In this document: piece after piece, positions 39,320-49,951 of the stretch | Position numbering within the stretch: position 1 is the first letter of the stretch | Layout of the letters: each line of letters opens with the position of its first letter | Origin: SZAS-79 sp964599095 | GTDB lineage: Bacteria; Pseudomonadota; Gammaproteobacteria; Burkholderiales; SG8-39 | Assembly (NCBI GenBank): GCA_964599095.1 | Contig: CAZREB010000011.1 | Location: 80,247 to 144,246, forward strand | Length of the DNA: 64,000 nucleotides | Direction: 5' to 3' | Notes under the pieces: generated by a model | Told to the model about the DNA's origin: nothing | What the model saw: only the letters and a program-made list of their open reading frames with translations | Databases searched by the model: none | Program-made: the position numbers and the translations under genes

Positions 39320-40720
39320 TCAGAAGAATTGGCGCGGGAGCCAGAGAGAGATCGAAGGTACGTAGGTTATCAGGGCCAGGCTGAGCAGCAAGGGTATGAG
39401 CCAAGGGAGGATCGCAATCGTGGTCCGCTCCACCGAGAGCTTGGCCACGCGGGCCAGCACGAAGAGCACCATGCCCATGGGGGGGTGCAGCAGGCCGATC
39501 ATCAGGTTCAGCACCATGACCAGGCCGAAATGAACCGGGTCGATGCCCAACTGGTGGCAGATCGGCAGCAGGATCGGCACGAGGATCGTGATCGCGGCCG
39601 TCGGCTCGAGGAAGCAGCCGACGAACAGCATCAGCAGGTTGGCCAGCAGCAGGAACACGGCCGGGTTGTGCGTATACGCGAGTACCGTGGCGGCCACCGC
39701 GTCGGTCACCCGGGTAACGGTCAGCAGCCACCCGAAGATCGACGCCGAGGCGACGATCAGCAGCACCGAGGCGGTCGTCTCCACGGTGTCCATCGACACC
39801 TTGGCCAGCATTTTCCAGGTCAGGGTGCGGTACCACACGAGCCCGAGGAACATGGCCCAGACGCACGCCGCGATTGCCCCCTCGGTGGCGGTGAAGATCC
39901 CGCTGGTCATCCCCCCGATCAGCAGCACCGGCGTCATGATCGGCAGCACGGCATTGAAGCGGATGTAGTGGTCGGCGAACAGCAGCAGCGCCATCGCGGC
40001 GAAGAAAGTCAGGGCTGGTTGCGTGCCCGCCTCGGTCGCGGCCCAGATCAACGTGGGGAAGACCACCACGACAACCAGTTCCAGCAGGGCCTTGTTGATT
40101 CTCGCCCAGCTGAACTTGACGTCGCGGCCCCAGTTGTTCTTGTGCGCGAAATACGCGACCGTGAACATCATCATGACCGCCATGACCGCGCCGGGGATGA
40201 TGCCCGCGAGGAACAACTGGCCGACCGACACGTTGGCGAACATCGCGTAGATCACGAAGGGCAGCGACGGCGGGATGATCGGCCCGAGCGTGGCCGAAGC
40301 GGCGGTCACGCCGACCGAAAATTCCTTCGAGTATCCGTGGTCGGTCATCGCCTTGATCTCGATCGTGCCCAGGCCCGCGGCGTCCGCAATGGCGGTCCCG
40401 GACATTCCGGCGAAAATCACCGAGCCGAGCACGTTCACGTGGCCCAGCCCGCCCTTGAGCCAGCCGACCAGGGCAAGGGCGAAGTTGTAGATCCGGTTCG
40501 TAATGCCTGCGGAATTCATCAGGTTGCCGGCCATGATGAAGAACGGCACTGCGAGCAGCGGGAAACTGTCGATGCCGTTCACCATGCGGTGGATCACGAC
40601 GAAATCCGGCACCGTGCCAGACAGCATTACATACAGGAGAGACGCACCCGCCATGGCCAGCGCAACCGGCACGCCTGCGCACATCAGGACGAGGAACGAG
40701 ACCAGCAGGACGGCGGTCAT
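39320..40720 (-). CDS. TRAP transporter large permease (DctM/SiaM type)
   Basis: A 466-residue protein with about 12 membrane helices. Typical features are the start LLVSFLVLMCAGVPVALAMA, PFFIMAGNLMNSAGITNRIY, GMSGTAIADAAGLGTIEIKA, ASATLGPIIPPSLPFVIYAM and MIGLLHPPMGMVLFVLARVA. It carries the substrate using the sodium gradient with DctQ and DctP. A second long open frame overlaps it on the same strand (39312-40739), but that frame lacks hydrophobic segments. Its start overlaps the DctQ stop by four bases. Confidence 0.96.
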   Translation of the reverse strand: MTAVLLVSFLVLMCAGVPVALAMAGASLLYVMLSGTVPDFVVIHRMVNGIDSFPLLAVPFFIMAGNLMNSAGITNRIYNFALALVGWLKGGLGHVNVLGSVIFAGMSGTAIADAAGLGTIEIKAMTDHGYSKEFSVGVTAASATLGPIIPPSLPFVIYAMFANVSVGQLFLAGIIPGAVMAVMMMFTVAYFAHKNNWGRDVKFSWARINKALLELVVVVVFPTLIWAATEAGTQPALTFFAAMALLLFADHYIRFNAVLPIMTPVLLIGGMTSGIFTATEGAIAACVWAMFLGLVWYRTLTWKMLAKVSMDTVETTASVLLIVASASIFGWLLTVTRVTDAVAATVLAYTHNPAVFLLLANLLMLFVGCFLEPTAAITILVPILLPICHQLGIDPVHFGLVMVLNLMIGLLHPPMGMVLFVLARVAKLSVERTTIAILPWLIPLLLSLALITYVPSISLWLPRQFF

Positions 40721-41310
40721 GCCTGCTCGCTTCCGGCAAATTCAGGCCGCTCGAGAACGCTGAATCCTTGCCGCCAGTGCCTGACGGCCACCGTCACCGA
40801 CCGGAAGCACATCAGCGCGAAGCCGAACATCACGAACCCGTAGATGATCCCGATCGGCCAGTCGATGATCGCCATCTGCTGCTTGCCGATCTTGCCGATG
40901 AGCAGCCACGTGAGATAGACCGCATAGCCGAAGAAGACCACGCGCGCGATATCGACGAACGTGGACAGCGCGCGGGCCATCGGCCGCGGCATGAAGCGGT
41001 AGAAGATGTCCACGTGGATGTGCGTTCCCTTGCGCACACACATCGCCGCGCCGACGAACACCGTGCAGATAAGCAGATACCGCGCGATTTCCTCGGTCCA
41101 CGAGGCCGAGTCGTTCAGGGCGTAGCGCGTGAAGAACTGGTAGAACACGGTGGCTGCAAGGGTCCAGAACAACCCAAACGTCACCCAGTCTTCCCATGCG
41201 TATACCCCGAGGTCGACCGGGATGTCGGTGATATGGAACTCACCGTCGGCGCCGAGGATGTGCTCGGACTCGCCGGCCTCCGGGCCGGCGCTTGCGGCAG
41301 GCTCGCCCAT
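40717..41310 (-). CDS. TRAP transporter small permease (DctQ type)
   Basis: A 197-residue protein. After a hydrophilic N-terminal arm of about 40 residues, four hydrophobic segments follow (WVTFGLFWTLAATVFYQFF, ARYLLICTVFVGAAMCVRKG, VVFFGYAVYLTWLLIG, WPIGIIYGFVMFGFALMCF). The RYALNDSASWTEEIARY loop and GTHIHVDIF are DctQ signatures. The start ATG at 41310 is set by the first conserved region; earlier in-frame codons lie in the dehydratase gene. Overlaps the large permease start (ATGA). Confidence 0.92.
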   Translation of the reverse strand: MGEPAASAGPEAGESEHILGADGEFHITDIPVDLGVYAWEDWVTFGLFWTLAATVFYQFFTRYALNDSASWTEEIARYLLICTVFVGAAMCVRKGTHIHVDIFYRFMPRPMARALSTFVDIARVVFFGYAVYLTWLLIGKIGKQQMAIIDWPIGIIYGFVMFGFALMCFRSVTVAVRHWRQGFSVLERPEFAGSEQA

Positions 41311-41323
41311 CGTCTTGCCGGGC

Positions 41324-43057
<1,734 letters not shown>

Positions 43058-43084
43058 GCCTGCCCTTTTCCTCGAAGAGACCAG

Positions 43085-44074
43085 TTACTTGATCGCCTGC
43101 ACCTTGTCGTACAGCGCCTTGTCCCAGGTCGCATCCGGGCCCAGGTGGAACGGCGTGAAGACCTTCTTGAACGCGGCGCGATCGGACTTCACGACGGTCT
43201 TCTTGTACTTGGTCGCGAATTCGTCGACGAGCTTTATTTCCGACGCGGCGATTTCGGCGGTCGCCTTGCCGGCCGCCTCGCGGAAGATCGCCTCGAACGC
43301 CTTCTTGTCGGCGTCCGAAAGCTTCGCCCAAAGCTGGCCGCTCACGATCGTCAGCAGCATTTCCGTGATGTGCCCGGTGAGGTTGATGTGCGACTGCACT
43401 TCGTAGAACTTTTTCGCCTCGATCGTCGGCAGCGGGTTCTCCTGCGCATCCACGGTCTTGTTCTGGAGCGCGAGGTAGACTTCGGCGAATGCGATCGGGG
43501 TCGCGTTCGCGCCGACGACTTTCGGATACATCACGTAGAGCGGTGCGTCGGGTACGCGCAGCTTGAGGCCCTTCATGTCCTCGGGCTTGACGATCGCCTT
43601 GTTCGCCGTCGTGTGCCGCACGCCGTAATAGGTGACCGCCAGCGGCCTGTTGCCCCCCTTCTTGAAGTACCCCTCCATCACGTCGCGCAGGACCGCGCTC
43701 TGGGAGTACTTCTTCCAGTGGTCGAAGTCGCGGAACATGTAGGGTGCGCCGCCGATCGCCAGGGGCGGATACGTGCGCGCGGCGAAAGCCTGGCCGGTGT
43801 AGATCACGTCGATGGTGCCGAGCGTCAGCGACTGGTTGATGTCGGTTTCCTTGCCCAGCGCGGACGCGGGAAAGACATCCATGGTGTACCGGTTGCTGGT
43901 GCGCTTGGCGATCTCGCCGGCCGCCCACACGGCCCAGGTGTGGTACGGCTCGCCGGTCTCGTAGACGTGCGCGAACTTGAGCTTCTGCTGGGCGTGCGCG
44001 GCCGGGATGGCGGCGGACACGGCGAACAGAACGGCGGCAAATGCCCTGAACATGCGCTTGCGATCGATCTTCAT
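43085..44074 (-). CDS. TRAP transporter substrate-binding protein (DctP type)
   Basis: A 329-residue periplasmic protein with signal peptide (MKIDRKRMFRAFAAVLFAVS, cut after AHA). Typical features are KLKFAHVYETGEPYHTWAV, GTIDVIYTGQAFAARTYPPL, MKGLKLRVPDAPLYVMYPKV with the conserved Arg that binds the substrate carboxylate, and FAEVYLALQNKTVDAQENPL. The substrate is thus an organic or sugar acid. The ATG at 44074 has a GGGAGAAACC ribosome site. It precedes the dehydratase gene, with dctQM after it. Confidence 0.95.
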   Translation of the reverse strand: MKIDRKRMFRAFAAVLFAVSAAIPAAHAQQKLKFAHVYETGEPYHTWAVWAAGEIAKRTSNRYTMDVFPASALGKETDINQSLTLGTIDVIYTGQAFAARTYPPLAIGGAPYMFRDFDHWKKYSQSAVLRDVMEGYFKKGGNRPLAVTYYGVRHTTANKAIVKPEDMKGLKLRVPDAPLYVMYPKVVGANATPIAFAEVYLALQNKTVDAQENPLPTIEAKKFYEVQSHINLTGHITEMLLTIVSGQLWAKLSDADKKAFEAIFREAAGKATAEIAASEIKLVDEFATKYKKTVVKSDRAAFKKVFTPFHLGPDATWDKALYDKVQAIK

Positions 44075-44091
44075 CGGTTTCTCCCTTGTGG

Positions 44092-44793
44092 TTAGTAGGT
44101 GGCTCGGCCACCGGAAATGTCGAACACTGCGCCGGTCGAGAAGGAGCAGTCGGCGGAGGCCAGCCAGCCGACGAGCGAAGCGATCTCTTCCACCTGCACG
44201 AACCGGTTCATCGGAATCTTGGAGAGCATGTAACTGATGTGCTCCGGGGTCATCTGGTCGAAGATCGCTGTCTTTGCCGCGGCGGGCGTCACGCAATTGA
44301 CCAGGACCCCGGTCTGCGCGAGTTCCTTGCCGAGCGACTTCGTCAGCGAGATCACTCCGGCCTTGGAAGCGGAATAGGCCACTGCGTTCGGGTTGCCTTC
44401 CTTGCCGGCGACCGAGGCGATATTGACGATCCGGCCGTAACCGGCCTTGACCATGTGCGGCGCGACCGCGCGGCAGCAGAGGAACTGGCTGGTCAGGTTG
44501 ATCGCCATCACGCGCAGCCATTCCTCGACCGGGTAGTCGACCGTCGGCTTGTTCATGCCGGCGATGCCCGCGTTGTTGACGAGCACGTCGATCTTTCCGA
44601 GGTCTGCGATCGCCCTGGCGGCGGCGTGCTCGACCGAAGCCGGATCGGCGACGTCGACCTTGTCCCTTGCGTCCAGGTCCCAGACGCGCACCGTGGCGCC
44701 TGAGGACTCCAGCCGCTTGACGATGGCGGCGCCGATCCCCTGCATTCCGCCGGTGACGACCGCGGTGCGGCCCCTGAAATCGAGTTGGTTCAT
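44092..44793 (-). CDS. SDR-family sugar dehydrogenase
   Basis: A 233-residue classical short-chain dehydrogenase. TGGMQGIG is the cofactor loop, VWDLDARDKVDVADP gives an acidic residue after the second strand that favours NAD, and NNAGIAG, the Ser of IASVAGK and catalytic YSASK are in place; the end FSTGAVFDISGGRATY fits the family. In this operon it probably oxidises a free sugar at C1 to the lactone, or an acid intermediate. It follows the ABC permease genes and precedes dctP. Substrate unproven. Confidence 0.9.
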   Translation of the reverse strand: MNQLDFRGRTAVVTGGMQGIGAAIVKRLESSGATVRVWDLDARDKVDVADPASVEHAAARAIADLGKIDVLVNNAGIAGMNKPTVDYPVEEWLRVMAINLTSQFLCCRAVAPHMVKAGYGRIVNIASVAGKEGNPNAVAYSASKAGVISLTKSLGKELAQTGVLVNCVTPAAAKTAIFDQMTPEHISYMLSKIPMNRFVQVEEIASLVGWLASADCSFSTGAVFDISGGRATY

Positions 44794-44817
44794 TGCAGCG
44801 CGGCCTCCAATGCCCGC

Positions 44818-45690
44818 TTATTCCTTCACCGCGCCGGTCATCCCGGAAACGTAGTATTCGACGAAGAACGAGTACAGCACCGCCACCGGCAGCGAACCGA
44901 GCAGCGCGCCGGCCATCAGCGCGCCCCAGTGGTAGACGTCGCCCTCGACCAGCTCGGTCACGACGCCCACCGGGACGGTCTTGGTTTCCGACGAGGAAAT
45001 GAACGTGAGCGCATAGATGAATTCGTTCCACGACAGCGTAAAGGCGAAGATCCCGGCCGAGATCAGGCCGGGCACCGCCAGGGGCAGGATGATCTTGGTG
45101 AGAACCTGCCAGCGGGTCGCGCCATCGATCAGCGCGCATTCCTCGAGTTCGTAGGGAATCGTCCGGAAGTACCCCATCAGCAGCCAGGTGCAGAAAGGGA
45201 TCAGGAACGTCGGGTACGTCAGGATCAGGGCCCAGCGGGTGTCGAACAGGCCGAGCTGGAACACGATGTGCGCCAGCGGGATGAAAAGGATCGACGGCGG
45301 TACCAGGTAGGCGAGGAAGATGGCCAGCCCGACCTGCTTGGACCCCTTGTAGCGCAGCCGCTCGATCGCATAGGCGGCGAACACGCTGGCCGCCAGTGAG
45401 GTTAAGGTGGCCACGACCGAGACGACCACCGTGTTCCACATCCACTGCGGGTATTCGGTGTGCAGCAGCAGCTTCTCGAAATGCGCGAGCGTCGGCTGGA
45501 CGATCCAGAACGGGTTCGCGGCCTTGGAGGCCAGCTCCTCGTTCGACTTGAACGACGTCATCGCCATCCAGTAAAAAGGAAAAAGGAGCACGAACAGGAA
45601 GCACAGGACGGGGATGTAGATCATGACCCAGCGGCGCATCCGGGTGTCGAGGTACTCCATTCCTTTCGAATCTTCGACCTGCGCGCTCAC
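44818..45690 (-). CDS. Sugar ABC transporter permease (MalG-like)
   Basis: About 290 residues, six membrane helices. The EAA loop for ATPase contact is YELEECALIDGATRWQVLTK, followed by ILPLAVPGLISAGIFAFTLS and WNEFIYALTF. A GTG at 45690 overlaps the stop of the upstream permease (GTGA), which argues for that start; an ATG ten codons on at 45660 is the alternative. It ends with FFVEYYVSGMTGAVKE, as in the carbohydrate uptake-1 family. Open frame further upstream is not hydrophobic and is rejected. Confidence 0.93.
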   Translation of the reverse strand: MSAQVEDSKGMEYLDTRMRRWVMIYIPVLCFLFVLLFPFYWMAMTSFKSNEELASKAANPFWIVQPTLAHFEKLLLHTEYPQWMWNTVVVSVVATLTSLAASVFAAYAIERLRYKGSKQVGLAIFLAYLVPPSILFIPLAHIVFQLGLFDTRWALILTYPTFLIPFCTWLLMGYFRTIPYELEECALIDGATRWQVLTKIILPLAVPGLISAGIFAFTLSWNEFIYALTFISSSETKTVPVGVVTELVEGDVYHWGALMAGALLGSLPVAVLYSFFVEYYVSGMTGAVKE

Positions 45691-46586
45691 TTGTCGGTGC
45701 CCCCCTGCTGCCATGCCCGCCGCTGCAGACCGAAATAGCTGAACAGGATCGCCGCCAGCAGGAACGGCACCATCGCCGTGGCCAGCGCCGCGCCTTCGCC
45801 GAGGGCGCCGCCCGGGATGGCGCGCTGGAAGGAAAGGGTCGCCATCAGGTGAGTCGCGTTCAGCGGGCCGCCGCGCGTGAGCACATAGATCAGCTGGAAG
45901 TCGGTGAACGTGAACAGCACGGAGAACGTCATCACCACCGCGATGATCGGCGTAAGCATCGGCAGGGTGATGTACCAGAAGCGCTGCCACTCGCTTGCGC
46001 CGTCGAGGGACGCCGCTTCGTAGAGCGAAGGCGGGATGGTCTGCAGGCCCGCCAGCAGCGTGATCGCGACGAAGGGCACCCCCCGCCACACGTTGGCCGC
46101 GATCACCGAGGCGCGGGCGAGCCAGGGCTCGCCCAGGAAATCGATGTAGCCCTCGATGAGCCCCATCCTTGTCAGGGTCCACGAAATCACCGAGAACTGC
46201 GAGTCGTACAGCCACCAGAACGCGATCGCCGAGAGGGCGGTCGGCACGATGAAGGGCAGCAGGACAATGGCGCGGAGGAACGCCTTGAGCGGCAGGTTCT
46301 TGTTGAGCAGCAGTGCGAGCCACAGGCCGAGTGCGAACTTGAGGACGCTCGCGACGATCGTATAGAAAAGCGTGTTGAACAACGACAGCCGCGCGACGCT
46401 GTCGCCGAAAAGGAAGGTGAAGTTCTCGCCACCTATCCACTCCCCCGGACGGCCGATCTTGGCGTCGGTGAATCCCAGCCAGGTGCCCAGGCCGAGAGGG
46501 TAGGTCAGGAAGACGAGCAACAGGGCGCCCGCGGGGAGCATGAACAGCCCCCCGAGGACGTTCCGGTTGTCGAGCCAGCTCTTCAT
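45687..46586 (-). CDS. Sugar ABC transporter permease (MalF/UgpA-like)
   Basis: About 299 residues. The first segment (GGLFMLPAGALLLVFLTYPL) and the EAA loop PPSLYEAASLDGASEWQRFW followed by ITLPMLTPIIAVVMTFSVL are typical of the MalF/UgpA class, with FTDFQLIYVLTRGGPLNATH after it. The ATG at 46586 (MKSWLDNRN) is 34 bases after the binding-protein stop; a longer frame starting at 46751 would overlap that gene. Pairs with the MalG-like permease. Confidence 0.94.
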   Translation of the reverse strand: MKSWLDNRNVLGGLFMLPAGALLLVFLTYPLGLGTWLGFTDAKIGRPGEWIGGENFTFLFGDSVARLSLFNTLFYTIVASVLKFALGLWLALLLNKNLPLKAFLRAIVLLPFIVPTALSAIAFWWLYDSQFSVISWTLTRMGLIEGYIDFLGEPWLARASVIAANVWRGVPFVAITLLAGLQTIPPSLYEAASLDGASEWQRFWYITLPMLTPIIAVVMTFSVLFTFTDFQLIYVLTRGGPLNATHLMATLSFQRAIPGGALGEGAALATAMVPFLLAAILFSYFGLQRRAWQQGGTDK

Positions 46587-46620
46587 CCGGGCGTGTCGCC
46601 TTCCTGCCTGTCGCGCCGGG

Positions 46621-47940
46621 TCAGAGCTTGTAATACCGTTCCGCGCGCTTGTGGGCGCGCTCGGCGGCTTCCCGCGGAGACTTGGAGCCGCTTGCAGCCT
46701 CGGCCACCATGTCGACGATGATGAAGTCGGCCAGGGCGCCGGCGGACGCATAGCCGAGCTTGCCTTCCCAGCCGGCGGGCCGCAGGTTCTTCACGCTGTC
46801 GCGGTACGGCGTGTGCTTCGGGTCGACGGTCCAGATCGGGTTCTTCTCGTACGCGGCGAGCGGGTGGGAGACATAACCGATGCCCGCTTTCATCCATTCG
46901 CCGTACTGCTCCTCTTCCATCATGAAGCGGATGAACTCCTTGGCCGCCTTCGGGTACTTGCTGTACTTGAAGATCATCTGGTTGAAGAACAGCTGGAACG
47001 CCACGGCCGAGCCGACAGGACCGACCGGGTAATCGGCGTGCTGGATGTCCTTGGCCATTTCCTGCAGCTTCGCGTCCTTCGAGGTCTTCGTGGCGTAGTA
47101 GATCGAGATGCCGTTGTTGGTCACCGAGACCTGCCCGTCGAGGAAGGCCTTGTTGTTGTTCGGGTCCAGCCACGAGAGGGTGCCGGGGGCGAACGTGCCG
47201 TAGAGTTCCTTGGCATACTCCAGGGCCTTGATGGTCTCGGGGCTGTTCAGCACCACCTTGTTGTTCTTGTCGACCATCTTCCCGCCGAAGGCCCACACCA
47301 GCCAGTGGCACCAGGTGTTGCCGTCGCCGGTGGCGTGGCCGAGGGCGAAGCCGCCCGGAGTGCCCTTGGCCTTGAGCGCCTGCATCATCTTCAGGAAATC
47401 GGCGGTGTTCTTCGGGAAGGTCGAAAACCCCGCGGCCTTCACCATGCTTTCCCTGTACACCATCATGCTGCCGGCGGCACCCAGCGGCACGCCGATCCAG
47501 TTCTTGCCGTTCGGGCGCAGGTAGGCTTCGCACGGGGCGTACCAGCCGCCGTACTTCTTGCCGAGGTAGGTGCACAGGTCGGTCACGTCGAGCAGCTTTT
47601 CCGGATACAGGTTCGCGTCGTCGTTCGTGCCGAGGATGATGTCCGGGCCGGCACCGGTGTTGGCTGCGACGGCCGCCTTGGGCCGCACGTCCTCCCAGCT
47701 TTCGTTGTCCACCCGGACTTCGATGCCGTATTTCTCGGTGAATTTCCTGACGTTCGCCATGTACTGGTCGATGTCGCCCTGGACGAACCGGCTCCAGCGC
47801 AGCACCCGCAGCTTCGCGCCCTTTTCGGGCTGGCTGTTCCACTGGGCGTTCGCGTCCTTCACCCACGCCATCGGGGCTGCCACGCCTGCCGCGGCGCCGG
47901 CGGTTGCCTTCAGAAAATCCCTGCGCTTCATGTTGCTCAT
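46621..47940 (-). CDS. Sugar ABC transporter substrate-binding protein, Tat signal
   Basis: A 439-residue cluster-1 sugar-binding protein. The N-terminus MSNMKRRDFLKATAGAAAG has the twin-Arg motif RRDFLK and AQWNSQ after the cut, so it should be exported folded by Tat. The mature part shows LRVLRWSRFVQGDIDQY, GAGPDIILGTNDDANLYPEK and a series of aromatic residues common in saccharide sites. The ATG at 47940 follows GAGAGGAGG; the upstream Met at 47973 is less likely. Ligand unknown. Confidence 0.93.
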   Translation of the reverse strand: MSNMKRRDFLKATAGAAAGVAAPMAWVKDANAQWNSQPEKGAKLRVLRWSRFVQGDIDQYMANVRKFTEKYGIEVRVDNESWEDVRPKAAVAANTGAGPDIILGTNDDANLYPEKLLDVTDLCTYLGKKYGGWYAPCEAYLRPNGKNWIGVPLGAAGSMMVYRESMVKAAGFSTFPKNTADFLKMMQALKAKGTPGGFALGHATGDGNTWCHWLVWAFGGKMVDKNNKVVLNSPETIKALEYAKELYGTFAPGTLSWLDPNNNKAFLDGQVSVTNNGISIYYATKTSKDAKLQEMAKDIQHADYPVGPVGSAVAFQLFFNQMIFKYSKYPKAAKEFIRFMMEEEQYGEWMKAGIGYVSHPLAAYEKNPIWTVDPKHTPYRDSVKNLRPAGWEGKLGYASAGALADFIIVDMVAEAASGSKSPREAAERAHKRAERYYKL

Positions 47941-47969
47941 GCTGTCCTCCTCTCGTGGGTCAACTGGAA

Positions 47970-49019
47970 TCAAGCGAGCCTCGCTCCGCTCGCGGGATCA
48001 AAAAGGAATGTCAATTGCGGGGCAAGGCGGATCGTCTCGCCCGGATGGAACTCATGGCGTTCGCGCACTACCGCGGCGATATCGACGCCGGCAAGCTTGC
48101 AGTAGATCTGCGTGTCGGCGCCGGTGGGTTCCACCACGACGACCTGCACCGGTACGCCGGCCGACGCGACCGCGAGGTGCTCGGGCCGCACGCCGAGGAT
48201 GACTTCGCGGCCGGCTTCGAGGGTGCCTTTCGAAGGCAGGGGCAGGGTCGCACCCGCACCGACATCGATGCCGTTGCCCGTCACTTTCCCGGGCAGGAAA
48301 TTCATCGCCGGCGAGCCGATGAACCCCGCCACGAACAGGTTCGCCGGGTTGTCGTACAACTCGAGCGGCGAACCGATCTGTTCGGTGCGGCCGGCGTTCA
48401 TCACCACGATCTTGTCGGCCATGGTCATTGCCTCGATCTGGTCGTGGGTCACGTAGATCGACGTGGTCTTCAGGCGCTGGTGGAGCGCCTTGATTTCGGT
48501 GCGCATCTGCACTCGCAGCTTGGCGTCCAGGTTGGACAGGGGCTCGTCGAACAGGAACACCTGCGGCTTGCGGACGATCGCGCGGCCCATCGCCACCCGT
48601 TGGCGCTGGCCGCCGGAGAGCTGGCGCGGGAAGCGCGCGAGGTACTCGGAGAGGCCGAGGATGGCCGCGGCCTCGTCGACGCGCGCCTTGATCGCGGCCG
48701 GCGGCTCACCGGCCAGCTTGAGGCTGAACCCCATGTTGTCCTGAACCGTCATGTGCGGGTAGAGCGCGTAATTCTGGAAGACCATGGCAATGTCGCGCTC
48801 CTTCGGGGCCACGTTGTTGACCACGCGGGTGCCGATGCGGACGTCGCCGCCGCTGATCTCCTCCAGCCCGGCGATCATGCGAAGCAGCGTCGATTTGCCG
48901 CAGCCCGAAGGCCCGACCAGGACGCAGAATTCCCCGTCGGCGATTTCGATGTCGACACCGTGGACCACCGGGGTAGACCCGAAGGACTTGCGCACCCGGC
49001 TCAACGTTACCGATGCCAT
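47970..49019 (-). CDS. Sugar ABC transporter ATPase (MalK/UgpC type)
   Basis: A 349-residue ATPase. Walker A GPSGCGKST, Q-loop VFQNYALYPHMTV, signature LSGGQRQRVAMGRAI, Walker B VFLFDEPLSNLDAKL and the switch His in YVTHDQIEAMT are complete. A C-terminal TOBE-like domain (EVILGVRPEHLAVASAGVPV) follows. Works with the two permeases and the Tat-exported binding protein. It begins one base after the regulator gene stop. Confidence 0.96.
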   Translation of the reverse strand: MASVTLSRVRKSFGSTPVVHGVDIEIADGEFCVLVGPSGCGKSTLLRMIAGLEEISGGDVRIGTRVVNNVAPKERDIAMVFQNYALYPHMTVQDNMGFSLKLAGEPPAAIKARVDEAAAILGLSEYLARFPRQLSGGQRQRVAMGRAIVRKPQVFLFDEPLSNLDAKLRVQMRTEIKALHQRLKTTSIYVTHDQIEAMTMADKIVVMNAGRTEQIGSPLELYDNPANLFVAGFIGSPAMNFLPGKVTGNGIDVGAGATLPLPSKGTLEAGREVILGVRPEHLAVASAGVPVQVVVVEPTGADTQIYCKLAGVDIAAVVRERHEFHPGETIRLAPQLTFLFDPASGARLA

Positions 49020-49020
49020 G

Positions 49021-49722
49021 TCATTGCCCCACTTTCCAGTCCTTGCTGTAGCGATTCATCGTCCGGTCCATGTGGTGGTGCATGGCGCTGCGCGCCGCGC
49101 GAGGATCGTGCCGCGCGATCGCGGCGACGATCGCCTTGTGCTCGCGGATCGTGTCGGTGGCCATCATCGGGTATTCGAGCTTGCGCTCGAGCGCCCGGTA
49201 CAGGGGGCCCATGCGCTGGTCCCAAAGGGTCTCCACGAGCAGCACGAGGGCGCTGTTGCCGCCGGCCTCCGCGATGCGGACGTGAAAGAGCCGGTCCGCG
49301 CCGAGCGGGTTGTGGTCGCGCTTGGATTCCTCGACGATCGCCGCATGCGCTTCGCGCACGGCGCGGACCTGCGCCGGGGTCGCCGACCTGGCCGCCAGCG
49401 CGGCGCATTCGCCCTCGATCAGCCTGCGCGCGCGCAGGACCTCGAACGGGCCCGATGCACCGGCAAGTTCGGCGGCGCCGCGCGGCTCGTTCGGCCGGGT
49501 AACGTAGATTCCCGATCCAACTCGAACGTCGAGCAGGGTCTCCATCTCCAGCGCAATCAGGGCTTCACGCAGGGAGGGCCGCGACACGCCGAGCTGCTTG
49601 GCGAGGTCGCGCTCGGGCGGCAGCCGGTCGCCCGGGGCGTACTCGCCGCCGGCGATCAGCGCGCGAATCTGGTCTGCGATCTGCCGGTAAAGGCGCCGCG
49701 GTTCGACAGTCTGGATGGGCAT
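49021..49722 (-). CDS. FadR-type GntR-family regulator
   Basis: A 233-residue regulator. The winged HTH (residues about 10-75) reads LYRQIADQIRALIAGGEYAP then LAKQLGVSRPSLREALIALE and GSGIYVT. The FCD ligand domain has ARRLIEGECAALAA, the metal-type His in FHVRIAEAGGN and IREHKAIVAAIARHDPRAAR. First gene of the transport-and-catabolism unit and divergent from the SDR-hydrolase pair, so it likely represses both sides and responds to a sugar-acid intermediate. The ATG at 49722 (MPIQTVEPRRLY) is set by homology. Confidence 0.93.
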   Translation of the reverse strand: MPIQTVEPRRLYRQIADQIRALIAGGEYAPGDRLPPERDLAKQLGVSRPSLREALIALEMETLLDVRVGSGIYVTRPNEPRGAAELAGASGPFEVLRARRLIEGECAALAARSATPAQVRAVREAHAAIVEESKRDHNPLGADRLFHVRIAEAGGNSALVLLVETLWDQRMGPLYRALERKLEYPMMATDTIREHKAIVAAIARHDPRAARSAMHHHMDRTMNRYSKDWKVGQ

Positions 49723-49796
49723 TGTCTCGTGCGCCGGGTCTTTTGGTGGGAAACGGGTCCCGGCTCGCGGGGCGAGACTAGCAACGCACCGAAGGC

Positions 49797-49815
49797 TGGT
49801 CAAGTGGTCAGGCCA
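49797..49815. promoter_or_regulatory. Candidate FadR-type operator
   Basis: TGGTCA is repeated at 49797-49802 and 49805-49810, and the second copy extends to TGGTCAGGCCA (49805-49815), one mismatch from the TGGT-N3-ACCA pattern of FadR-family sites. It lies between gntR and the divergent SDR, about 75 bases before the regulator start. Binding is inferred. Confidence 0.5.
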
Positions 49816-49902
49816 ATTTCAGGTCCCGACGGTGCGCGATCGTGGTGCGGCGCAGCGTTTCGAAATCCTGCTCCTGGCCCGGGCGGGTGCCGTGATGCGC
49901 AT

Positions 49903-49911
49903 TGATATAAT
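49903..49911 (+). promoter_or_regulatory. Extended -10 promoter of the SDR-hydrolase pair
   Basis: TGATATAAT gives a perfect TATAAT (49906-49911) with the upstream TG of an extended -10; there is no good -35. The predicted start near 49918 lies after an in-frame ATG at 49895, which supports TTG at 49952 as the true translation start. Confidence 0.65.
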
Positions 49912-49951
49912 CCGCGCTCCCACAGCAGACCAACCCGACCGGGAGAGCAAG

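Noticed and set aside
39312..40739. Second long frame on the same strand across the TRAP large permease
   Set aside because: Low-complexity Arg/Gly/His-rich product without membrane helices; the other frame is a clear DctM.
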